In this document: positions 5,966-12,220 of the stretch, one piece after another | Layout of the letters: each line of letters opens with the position of its first letter | How positions within the stretch are numbered: the first letter of the stretch is position 1 | NCBI GenBank assembly: GCA_946644025.1 | Contig: CAMPCG010000051.1 | Location: 1 to 12,326, forward strand | DNA: 12,326 nucleotides | Direction: 5' to 3' | From: an uncultured Prevotellaceae bacterium | GTDB taxonomy: Bacteria > Bacteroidota > Bacteroidia > Bacteroidales > Bacteroidaceae | Program-made: the position numbers and the translations under genes | Notes under the pieces: model-generated | Seen by the model: only the letters and a program-made list of their open reading frames with translations | What the model was told of the DNA's origin: nothing | The model's database searches: none

Positions 5966-7543
5966 TTACTTGCTTACTTCGTTTTCCTCCCTCATGTCTA
6001 TGAACTCGCGGTTGCTGTCGTAGAACTCGTACTGCAGGAAGGCCATCTTCTGGCTTGGTATGACGCGTACGCCCAGCCCGTACTTCATCTGCCATCGCAG
6101 CCTCAGCGAGAACACGCCCTGGTTGATGTAGGCGGCCACGTATGGATGCACATGGAGGGTGAATCGCTTGATACCTATCTGGTTCACCAGCCGGTCAATC
6201 TTGGCCTCGAGCTGGTCGGTGAAGAGTATGCTCGACTTAATCTTTCCCGTTCCGTGGCAGGTGGGGCAGCTCTCTTCTACGGCCACGTCCATGGCGGGAC
6301 GCACGCGCTGCCTTGTTATCTGCATCAGTCCGAACTTCGACAGGGGGAGGATGTTGTGGCGTGCACGGTCTTTCTTCATGTTCTCGCACATGCGTTCGTA
6401 GAGCATCTGGCGGTCTTCTGCCAGGTTCATGTCGATGAAGTCTACTACGATGATTCCTCCCATGTCACGCAGCCTCAGCTGGCGTGCCAGCTCGTCGGCC
6501 GCGCCGAGGTTCGTCTCCAGTGCGTTGGCCTCCTGTCCGTTTTCCTTCTTGATGCGCGTTCCGCTGTTCACGTCGACCACGTGCATGGCCTCTGTGTGCT
6601 CGATGATGAGATAAGCTCCGCGCTTGTAGTTCACCGTCCGTCCGAATCCTGACTTGAGTTGCTTCGTGACGTTGTAGTTGTCGAAGATAGGCACCTTTCC
6701 GGTGTACATCTTCACGATGTCGGCCTTCTCGGGAGCGATGATGGTGACGTAGTCACGTATCTGCTGGCAGATTTCCTCATTGTTCACGTAGATGCCGTCG
6801 TAGGTGGGGTTGAAGAGGTCTCGCAGCAGTGCCACGGCGCGTGCCTGTTCCTCGAAGACCATGGTGGGTGGCTGCGTGCAGTGCTGTGCCCTTGTGATGG
6901 TATCTTCCCATCGTTTGAGCAGCACCTTCAGTTCCTGGTCGAGCTCTGCGGCCTTCTTTCCCTCAGCCACAGTACGCACGATGATGCCGAAGTTCTTTGG
7001 CTTCATGCTCTGCATGAGCTGCTTGAGGCGTGTGCGTTCCTCTCCCCGCTTTATCTTGGTGCTCACCGAGACCTTGTCTCCGAAAGGTATGAGCACGATG
7101 TTGCGCCCTGCGAAGCTGAGGTCGCACGTCAGTCTCGGTCCCTTGGTGTTGATGGGTTCCTTTACCACCTGGACAAGTATTTCCTGTCCCACCTTGAGGT
7201 AGTTCTGTATGCTTCCGTCCTTTGGCAGGTCGGGCAGCTGCGTTGCTTTCTGTATGGGGAAGAGTTTTTTCCTGTCGCTGGTCACCTGCTTTAGGTATTT
7301 CTCAAACGAGCTGTACTGCAGTCCCAGGTCAAGATAGTGGAGGAAGGCGTCCTTCTCGGAGCCTACGTCAACGAAGCAAGCGTTGAGTCCTGGCATGAGT
7401 TTCTTGACCCTTCCCAGGTAGATGTTTCCCACGGCAAAGGTTGCCTCTCTCGGCTCGTTCTGGTATTCCACCAGCGACTTGTCCTCGAGCAGAGCGATGG
7501 AGATGTCCTTGGGCTGCACATCGATAATTACTTCGCTTGTCAT
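5966..7543 (-). CDS. rng: Ribonuclease E/G family endoribonuclease
   Basis: The 525-residue product is a single-strand-specific endoribonuclease of the RNase E/G family, acting in rRNA maturation and mRNA decay in the cytoplasm. An S1-type RNA-binding domain covers about 38-140 (VGNIYLGRVKKLMPGLNACFVDVG) with an extra loop near 78-115. The catalytic core holds HVVDVNSGTR with D324 and GGIIVVDFIDM with D368, spaced as the metal-binding Asp pair of E. coli RNase E. CPTC (C426-C429) is the zinc-link that joins subunits, followed by the small domain. The length fits RNase G; there is no long RNase E scaffold tail. It lies downstream of HU and the 29-residue peptide, an arrangement I recall from Bacteroidales. 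A large inverted repeat lies directly upstream, and pectate lyase follows 28 nt after it. Confidence 0.95.
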   Translation of the reverse strand: MTSEVIIDVQPKDISIALLEDKSLVEYQNEPREATFAVGNIYLGRVKKLMPGLNACFVDVGSEKDAFLHYLDLGLQYSSFEKYLKQVTSDRKKLFPIQKATQLPDLPKDGSIQNYLKVGQEILVQVVKEPINTKGPRLTCDLSFAGRNIVLIPFGDKVSVSTKIKRGEERTRLKQLMQSMKPKNFGIIVRTVAEGKKAAELDQELKVLLKRWEDTITRAQHCTQPPTMVFEEQARAVALLRDLFNPTYDGIYVNNEEICQQIRDYVTIIAPEKADIVKMYTGKVPIFDNYNVTKQLKSGFGRTVNYKRGAYLIIEHTEAMHVVDVNSGTRIKKENGQEANALETNLGAADELARQLRLRDMGGIIVVDFIDMNLAEDRQMLYERMCENMKKDRARHNILPLSKFGLMQITRQRVRPAMDVAVEESCPTCHGTGKIKSSILFTDQLEAKIDRLVNQIGIKRFTLHVHPYVAAYINQGVFSLRLRWQMKYGLGVRVIPSQKMAFLQYEFYDSNREFIDMREENEVSK

Positions 7544-7597
7544 TGCTTTGCTTTGGATATTATTAAATTATTCAAGTTTCTCAAGCTTTGCTTGCAG

Positions 7598-7727
7598 GGA
7601 GTGAAGGGGGAGTGAAAAGGAAGTGAAGGGGGAGTGAAAGGGACGTTAGTTCTATCGCTGCCATCAAGGCAGAAAGTAATGTCCCTTTCACTTCCCCTTC
7701 ACTTCCCTTTCACTCCCCTTTCACTCC
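7598..7727. repeat. Long inverted repeat ahead of the RNase E/G gene
   Basis: Bases 7598-7644 match the reverse complement of 7681-7727 at 44 of 47 positions, and four more inner pairs (one G-T) extend the stem to 51. Each arm is built from degenerate copies of GGAGTGAAGGG at an 11-13 base period. The 36-base centre contains a second hairpin, CTGCC/GGCAG (7658-7672). If transcribed with the RNase gene it would make a very long hairpin in the leader, ending about 55 nt before the ATG at 7543. It may equally be a mobile palindromic element. Confidence 0.85.
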
Positions 7728-7752
7728 AAACATGCGAAACTTGAATTAAATT

Positions 7753-7790
7753 AAAAAAAGGAATTAGCCCCTCTGCTTACTGCTTGGGGC
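7753..7790 (-). terminator. Possible intrinsic terminator after the 29-residue peptide gene
   Basis: On the minus strand GCCCC (7790-7786) pairs with GGGGC (7771-7767) around a 14-base loop, and seven T residues follow at 7759-7753. The stem is short, so termination may be partial, letting some transcripts run on into the RNase gene. It sits 48 nt beyond the stop codon at 7838. Confidence 0.4.
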
Positions 7791-7837
7791 CCACTCCTTT
7801 CAATTTTTCTTGCGCCTGAGCGAAGAGCCATCGCGGC

Positions 7838-7927
7838 TTACTTGCTCTTATGGCGATTCTTGCGCAATCTCTTCTTGCGCTTGTGAGTGGCCATTTTGTG
7901 GCCCTTCTTCTTCTTTCCGTTTGGCAT
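7838..7927 (-). CDS. 29-residue Lys/Arg-rich ribosome-associated peptide (AURKAIP1/COX24-like)
   Basis: The reading frame encodes a 29-residue peptide starting MPNGKKKKGHK and ending MATHKRKKRLRKNRHKSK, with over half Lys, Arg or His. It resembles the short AURKAIP1/COX24-domain peptides annotated in Bacteroidota, related to the end of mitochondrial ribosomal protein mS38, so a role in the small ribosomal subunit is likely. It lies 38 nt behind the HU gene and ahead of the RNase E/G gene, a neighbourhood I recall for this peptide in Bacteroidales. Its ATG at 7927 is chosen over the inner ATG (residue 12) because the upstream KKKK segment has the same character. The family call is from memory of the sequence pattern. 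Confidence 0.75.
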   Translation of the reverse strand: MPNGKKKKGHKMATHKRKKRLRKNRHKSK

Positions 7928-7965
7928 AGTTGTTAAAGATTTTGAGTTTATATATTAATAATGTA

Positions 7966-8247
7966 TTAAGCTTTGTCCATTCTCTCTATGAAGCTCTTGC
8001 AGGGTTTGAATGCGGGCAGGTCGTGAGCGTCGATGACGAGGGTTGTGTTTTTCGAGATGTTGCGTGCAGTTTTCTTTGCCCTGTGCTTTACGATGTAGCT
8101 TCCAAAACCTCTAAGGTAGACGTTCTCCTTATTGTCGGCAAGGCTCTTGCGTATTTCTTCCATGAACGACTCTACCACGATGCCCACTTCCTTAGGCTGT
8201 ATGCCTGTTTGCTGGGCTATAGACTTGACAATATCTGCTTTTGTCAT
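7966..8247 (-). CDS. HU/IHF-family nucleoid DNA-binding protein
   Basis: The 93-residue product has the HU layout: an alpha-helical dimerisation part (MTKADIVKSIAQQTG, residues 1-40), then YLRGFGSY (44-51) leading into the beta-arms, and PAFKPCKSF (78-86) at the end. HU proteins bend DNA as dimers and organise the nucleoid. At the arm tip, where HU and IHF usually have the intercalating Pro of RNP, this protein has R62-N63-I64, so Ile is near the expected Pro position; I believe this is common in this Bacteroidales subfamily. The gene has a good promoter at 8294-8324 and is probably cotranscribed with the 29-residue peptide 38 nt downstream. Confidence 0.93.
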   Translation of the reverse strand: MTKADIVKSIAQQTGIQPKEVGIVVESFMEEIRKSLADNKENVYLRGFGSYIVKHRAKKTARNISKNTTLVIDAHDLPAFKPCKSFIERMDKA

Positions 8248-8293
8248 GATGTTATTATTTCTGTTAAAATTCCGTATTGTTAATTTTGGGGTG

Positions 8294-8324
8294 CAAAGAT
8301 ACTCATTTCCAACGGGATATAAAA
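8294..8324 (-). promoter_or_regulatory. Bacteroidota-type promoter of the HU gene
   Basis: On the minus strand the -7 box TATCTTTG (8301-8294) is a full consensus match, preceded after 19 nt by TTTT (8324-8321), one base off TTTG. Transcription would start near 8287, giving a leader of about 40 nt before the ATG at 8247. A/T-rich DNA lies upstream. Confidence 0.7.
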
Positions 8325-8440
8325 ATATTTTTGCCTCTTTTTTCTGAAAAGCCTTTATTTTTGTTACTTTTTAACCCAAAAGCGGCGTCGCGGCAAGCTT
8401 CGTGCAGGCGCTATCTCGTGTTTGTGTATGGGTACGAAAG

Positions 8441-8504
8441 TAGGGAATCTTGCTTGTCTCGTCGCGTTTTGCAAAAGGCGAAATGAGACAAGCGAGATTC
8501 CCTA
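8441..8504. repeat. 20-bp inverted repeat downstream of gdhA
   Basis: Bases 8441-8460 pair with 8485-8504 with a single T-G wobble (8451 with 8494). The 24-base centre contains a partial second palindrome, CGTTTTGCAAAAGGCG. It lies about 75 nt beyond the gdhA stop and could end or protect the gdhA transcript, or be a copy of a dispersed palindromic element. There is no T-run. No gene is seen in the stretch 8302-8580. Confidence 0.75.
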
Positions 8505-8511
8505 TCGGCGG

Positions 8512-8528
8512 AGGGAGGAGCCCTCCCT
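8512..8528 (-). terminator. 7-bp GC-rich hairpin after gdhA
   Basis: AGGGAGG (8512-8518) pairs exactly with CCTCCCT (8522-8528) around a 3-base loop, 53 nt beyond the gdhA stop codon. It stands just before the larger palindrome and may form part of a composite 3'-end structure. No T-run follows, so intrinsic termination is doubtful. Confidence 0.35.
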
Positions 8529-8580
8529 ACGCGCGGATGATGCTGAGGGAGCGGAGGGGATAAAGCCCCCTACACGGGTA

Positions 8581-9921
8581 CTATACCACCCCCTGCGCGA
8601 GCATGGCTTTGGCCACCTTCATGAAGCCAGCGACGTTGGCACCCTTGACGTAGTTGATGTAGCCGTCGGGGGTGCGCCCGTAGTTGACGCACTGCTGGTG
8701 AATGCCCTCCATGATCTGGTGGAGACGCTGGTCTACCTCCTGGGCTGTCCAGGACATGCGCATGGAGTTCTGCGTCATTTCGAGTCCGCTGGTGGCTACA
8801 CCTCCGGCGTTGACGGCCTTTCCGGGTGCGAATAGCTGGCGGGCGGCGACGAACTTGTTGACGGCCTCGGCGGTGCATCCCATGTTGGAGACCTCGGCTA
8901 CGCATAGCGGGCGGTTGGCCAGTATCTGGTCGGCATCGTCGCCGTTGAGCTCGTTCTGTGTGGCGCAGGGCAGGTAGATGTCCGCCTTCTGCTCCCACGG
9001 TCTCTTCATTTCGAAGAATTTCGAGCCCGGGAACTCCTCGGCGTAGGGCTGGCAGACGTCGTTGCCCGAGGCGCGCAGTTCGAGCAGGTAGTCAATCTTC
9101 TCTTCGTCGAGACCAGCGGGGTCGTAGATGTACCCGTCGGGTCCGCTGATGGTGATGACCTTTGCGCCCAGTTCCGTGGCCTTCTTGGCGGCTCCCCAAG
9201 CCACGTTTCCGAATCCCGACAGTGCTACGGTCTTACCCTTGATGTCGAGTCCGTGTGTGCGCAGCATGTGGTCTACGAAGTAGAGTGCTCCGAATCCCGT
9301 AGCCTCGGGTCTGAGGATGCTTCCGCCCCACTCTATTCCCTTTCCGGTGAGCGTTGCGCCGTGGAACTGCGAGGTGAGCTTCTTATACATGCCGAAGAGG
9401 TAGCCTATCTCGCGTCCGCCCACGCCGATGTCTCCTGCGGGCACGTCCATGTCGGGCCCGATGACCTTGTAGAGCTCCATCATAAACGCCTGGCAGAAGC
9501 GCATAATCTCGGCCTCGCTCTTTCCTCGAGGCGAGAAGTCGGAACCGCCTTTACCGCCGCCCATGGGCAGCGTGGTGAGGGCGTTCTTGAATGTCTGCTC
9601 AAAGCCGAGGAACTTCAGGATGCTGAGGTTGACGGAAGCGTGGAAGCGCAGTCCGCCCTTGTAGGGGCCGATGGCTGAGTTGAACTGCACGCGGTAGCCG
9701 ATGTTTACCTGCACCTCGCCCTTGTCGTCGACCCAGGGCACGCGGAAGGTGGTGATGCGTTCCGGCTCCACGAGTCGCTCCACAATCTTGGCTCGCTCGA
9801 ACTCGGGGTGCTGGTTGTAGACGTCGCTGATGCTTTCCAGCACTTCGCGCACGGCCTGCAGGTACTCGTTCTCGCCTGGGTGTTTCTGGGCCAGGCTCTG
9901 CATGATTCTTTCTGTGTTCAT
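8581..9921 (-). CDS. gdhA: NADP-dependent glutamate dehydrogenase, hexameric class I
   Basis: The enzyme makes glutamate from 2-oxoglutarate and ammonia with NADPH, the main ammonia-assimilation route in many gut Bacteroidales. The 446-residue length equals the family norm (447 in E. coli). Substrate-binding K88 lies in GPYKGGLRFH, catalytic K124 in PMGGGKGGSDF and D164 in PAGDIGVGGRE, matching E. coli K92, K128 and D168. The cofactor domain has the glycine-rich loop SGFGNVAWGAAKK (235-247). The usual NMPxTPEA segment reads NMGCTAEA (346-353). NADP rather than NAD preference is inferred from the family. It follows the helicase gene by 81 nt, with a hairpin at 9956-9974 between them and no consensus promoter seen. 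Confidence 0.96.
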   Translation of the reverse strand: MNTERIMQSLAQKHPGENEYLQAVREVLESISDVYNQHPEFERAKIVERLVEPERITTFRVPWVDDKGEVQVNIGYRVQFNSAIGPYKGGLRFHASVNLSILKFLGFEQTFKNALTTLPMGGGKGGSDFSPRGKSEAEIMRFCQAFMMELYKVIGPDMDVPAGDIGVGGREIGYLFGMYKKLTSQFHGATLTGKGIEWGGSILRPEATGFGALYFVDHMLRTHGLDIKGKTVALSGFGNVAWGAAKKATELGAKVITISGPDGYIYDPAGLDEEKIDYLLELRASGNDVCQPYAEEFPGSKFFEMKRPWEQKADIYLPCATQNELNGDDADQILANRPLCVAEVSNMGCTAEAVNKFVAARQLFAPGKAVNAGGVATSGLEMTQNSMRMSWTAQEVDQRLHQIMEGIHQQCVNYGRTPDGYINYVKGANVAGFMKVAKAMLAQGVV

Positions 9922-9955
9922 AGTAGTGTTTTTTTAGGTTTAAGGATATTGGGGG

Positions 9956-9974
9956 GTTGCGACGATGTCGCAAC
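9956..9974 (-). terminator. Perfect 8-bp hairpin between the helicase gene and gdhA
   Basis: GTTGCGAC (9956-9963) pairs exactly with GTCGCAAC (9967-9974) around a 3-base loop, 28 nt beyond the helicase stop. On the minus strand it is followed by six C residues, not a T-run, so it is more likely an RNA 3'-end barrier or a palindromic site in DNA than a classical terminator. It lies in the 81-nt leader of gdhA. Confidence 0.4.
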
Positions 9975-10002
9975 TTACGGGACATTCATAGAGAGGGGGG
10001 CG

Positions 10003-11772
10003 CTACTTCTTTTTGCCCTTTCGGGGCTTGCGCCATGCCCAGCCCTCGTCGGGGAAGTCGGGGAGGGAGGGTTTGGGGGGTCTTGAGGGTTTGGGGGCTC
10101 TTGTGGGTTTGGTGGGGGGTGTGGGTGATTTCTCTTCTTCCGAGTTGCAGCGCACGATGCGCCCGCGGTAGCGTATTCCGGTGAGCTGGGTGGCCACCTT
10201 GCGTGCGTCTTTCTCGGGCACCTCGAAGTAGGAGAAGGTCTCGAGCAGGTCGATGTGTCCCACCTCCTGCCGCCCGCCTACGTAGCGGTTGAGCGTCTGC
10301 ATGAGCTCGCCGGGGTAGAAGCCGTCGCGCTTGCCCAGGTTGATGAAGAGCCGGTGGTAGCCCGGCTGGGCCTTGTTCATGCGCTTCTGGCGGTCGGTCT
10401 GCACGCCGCCCTTACCGCCTTTATCTCCTTTGCCTTTCACCTCCTTCACCTCTTCTATCTCGGGAGCGTCGGCATAGTAGGTGAGGAACCGTCCGAACTC
10501 GCGGCTGACGATTTTCTTGATAAGCTCGTCTTTGTCGATGTACTCGAAGAAGCGGCTGATGTCCTGCATGAAGGGGGCTATCTCGTCGTCGTTGACATCG
10601 GTCTTGACGATTTCGTCCATCACCTTGTAGAGCTGCTTCTTGCAGATGTCCTCGGCCTTCGGTATTTCGTTTTCTACGAACTTCTTGCCTATCTCCTTCT
10701 CGATGTTGCGTATCTTGTGTTTCTCCTTCGAGTGTACGATGGAGATGCTGGTGCCCTTCTTTCCGGCTCGTCCTGTGCGTCCCGAGCGGTGGGTGTAGTT
10801 CTCGATGTCGTCGGGCAGTCCGAAGTTGATGACGTGGGTGGGGGCGTCCACGTCGAGTCCCCTTGCTGCCACGTCGGTGGCCACGAGCAGCTGTGTGAGG
10901 TGCTGGCGGAACTTCTGCATCGTGAGGTCTCGCTGCTGCTGCGACAGGTCGCCGTGTAGCGACTCGGCGTTGTAGCCGTCGCGTATGAGCTTGTCGGCCA
11001 CCTCCTGCGTCTCCACCTTCGTGCGGCAGAAGATGATGGCGAAGATCTTCGGGTAGTAGTCCACGATACGTTTCAGGGCGAGGTACTTGTCCTTAGCGTG
11101 GACCATATAATAGATGTGGTTGACGTTCTCCGCGCCCTCGTTGCGGCTTCCCACGACGATGGTCTCGGCGTCCGTCAGGTACTTCTTGGCCACCCGCTCC
11201 ACGTCGCGGCTCATGGTGGCCGAGAACATGAGCGTCTGATGGGACTCGGGCAGCGACTCGAAGATTTCGTTGATGCTGTCCGAGAAGCCCATGTTGAGCA
11301 TCTCGTCGGCCTCGTCGAGCACGATGACCGAGACCTGCTCCAGGTGTACGAACCCGCGGTTCTTCAGGTCGATGAGTCGTCCCGGCGTGGCCACGATAAT
11401 CTGCACGCCCTTCTTCAGCGCGCGTATCTGCGGCTCGATGGCCGCCCCGCCGTAGACGGCCTCGATGTGTACGCCGTCCACGTATTTCGAGAAGTCGCGC
11501 AGGTCGTCGGCTATCTGCAGGCACAGCTCGCGCGTGGGGCTCAGTATGAGCATCTGCGTGGAGCGGTCGCTGGTGTCGAGCCGCTGCAGCAGGGGTATGC
11601 CGAAGGCGGCGGTCTTGCCGGTGCCCGTCTGTGCCAGGGCGATGACGTCGCGCCGGCCCTCGAGCAGGAAGGGGATGACGGCCTCCTGGACAGGCATGGG
11701 TGCCTGGAATCCCAGTTCTTCGACGGCCTTGCGTATGTCGGGGCTGACGCCCAGTTCTTCAAATGTCTTCAT
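10003..11772 (-). CDS. deaD: DEAD-box RNA helicase with DbpA-type RNA-binding domain
   Basis: This 589-residue ATP-dependent RNA helicase probably works in ribosome assembly and RNA unfolding, as DeaD/CsdA and DbpA do. Motifs in order: Q-motif region (21-30), AQTGTGKT (47-54), PTREL (79-83), TPGR (129-132), DEAD (153-156), SAT (184-186), ARGLD (303-307) and HRSGRTGR (328-335). A lysine/glycine-rich linker (about 440-465) leads to a DbpA-type RNA-recognition fold (472-543, HRLFINLGKRDGF to RIVRC). The tail from 549 is Pro/Lys-rich and low in complexity, ending KPRKGKKK. The start at 11772 is chosen because the frame further upstream has only a TTG lying in the -7 box at 11794-11801. The gene symbol is a family-level label; the exact paralogue is uncertain. 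Confidence 0.93.
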   Translation of the reverse strand: MKTFEELGVSPDIRKAVEELGFQAPMPVQEAVIPFLLEGRRDVIALAQTGTGKTAAFGIPLLQRLDTSDRSTQMLILSPTRELCLQIADDLRDFSKYVDGVHIEAVYGGAAIEPQIRALKKGVQIIVATPGRLIDLKNRGFVHLEQVSVIVLDEADEMLNMGFSDSINEIFESLPESHQTLMFSATMSRDVERVAKKYLTDAETIVVGSRNEGAENVNHIYYMVHAKDKYLALKRIVDYYPKIFAIIFCRTKVETQEVADKLIRDGYNAESLHGDLSQQQRDLTMQKFRQHLTQLLVATDVAARGLDVDAPTHVINFGLPDDIENYTHRSGRTGRAGKKGTSISIVHSKEKHKIRNIEKEIGKKFVENEIPKAEDICKKQLYKVMDEIVKTDVNDDEIAPFMQDISRFFEYIDKDELIKKIVSREFGRFLTYYADAPEIEEVKEVKGKGDKGGKGGVQTDRQKRMNKAQPGYHRLFINLGKRDGFYPGELMQTLNRYVGGRQEVGHIDLLETFSYFEVPEKDARKVATQLTGIRYRGRIVRCNSEEEKSPTPPTKPTRAPKPSRPPKPSLPDFPDEGWAWRKPRKGKKK

Positions 11773-11793
11773 GTGCAGTATTCGTTTGGGTTG

Positions 11794-11801
11794 CAAATAT
11801 A
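11794..11801 (-). promoter_or_regulatory. Promoter -7 box of the helicase gene
   Basis: TATATTTG on the minus strand (11801-11794) matches the Bacteroidota -7 consensus TAnnTTTG. A TTTG -33 box is missing at the proper distance. Transcription would start near 11787 with a leader of about 15 nt before the ATG at 11772. Confidence 0.55.
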
Positions 11802-11925
11802 CAACTTTTATTCAATATAGCGCACACGTCGCGCGTTAAATATTCTTTAATTCGGGCTCTGAAAGGTCTGAAAGGCCGATGATGCAGGCATCTTGAAGGG
11901 GCCTCGTAAGGAGAGCACTGATTTT

Positions 11926-12008
11926 TATAAACCACGTCGGTGTTTGTATAAACGCTGACGTGGTTTGTACAAACACTGACGTGGTTTGTACAAACACTGT
12001 CAGTGTTT
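11926..12008. repeat. Array of three 21-bp-spaced palindromes and two long hairpins
   Basis: GTTTGTAYAAAC occurs at 11942-11953 (with TAT), 11963-11974 and 11984-11995 (both GTTTGTACAAAC, perfect palindromes), at exact 21-bp steps. The last two lie within perfect 21-base tandem units (11958-11978 and 11979-11999). The block can also fold as two hairpins: 11929-11945 with 11950-11966 (17 pairs, two G-T, extendable to 20) and 11971-11980 with 11999-12008 (10 perfect pairs). It lies 150 nt upstream of the helicase promoter. Confidence 0.82.
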
Positions 12009-12070
12009 AAAGATTTCCCCTACCCTCCCCCCATTTAATGTACGGGCAAAGACAACTTTTACAGGGGTGT

Positions 12071-12106
12071 GTCTGCGGAAGTTAAATATTCTTTATTTCC
12101 ACAGAC
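12071..12106. repeat. Imperfect 10-bp inverted repeat in the right-hand non-coding region
   Basis: GTCTGCGGAA (12071-12080) pairs with TTCCACAGAC (12097-12106) with one mismatch. The loop begins with GTTAAATATTCTTTA, a 15-mer that also occurs at 11835-11849, on the other side of the palindrome array. Other than these and the array, 11802-12134 shows no gene. Confidence 0.5.
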
Positions 12107-12134
12107 GTATTGCGCCCATGTCGAAAATTCTGAC

Positions 12135-12142
12135 TATTTTTG
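12135..12142 (+). promoter_or_regulatory. Possible rightward promoter -7 box
   Basis: TATTTTTG matches TAnnTTTG. The -33 element is poor: ATTG about 22 nt upstream in place of TTTG at 19-21. If real, transcription begins near 12149 and runs right through a G+C-rich leader toward the candidate start codons at 12221 and 12299. Confidence 0.4.
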
Positions 12143-12220
12143 CACCCGCTACGTTTCCGGGAAAACCGGCCCTGAGTCTGAACGGCTCAAACTCCAGCCG
12201 CTCCTACGTAGGCCCCGGCA

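Noticed and set aside
7727..7756. Promoter for the RNase E/G gene just before the long inverted repeat
   Set aside because: Only a weak match (CATGTTTG on the minus strand, with a TTTT -33 box) was found; it is too far from consensus to list, though it would place the hairpin at the 5' end of the message.
8422..8835. Plus-strand frame of 137 codons downstream of gdhA
   Set aside because: It runs through two hairpins and then opposite the gdhA gene; no promoter or motif supports it.
11773..11796. TTG start of the helicase gene at 11796
   Set aside because: It lies in the -7 promoter box, and the ATG at 11772 gives the normal N-terminus MKTFEELG.
11934..11999. CRISPR array
   Set aside because: The units are contiguous 21-base tandem copies with no unique spacers between them and no cas genes nearby.
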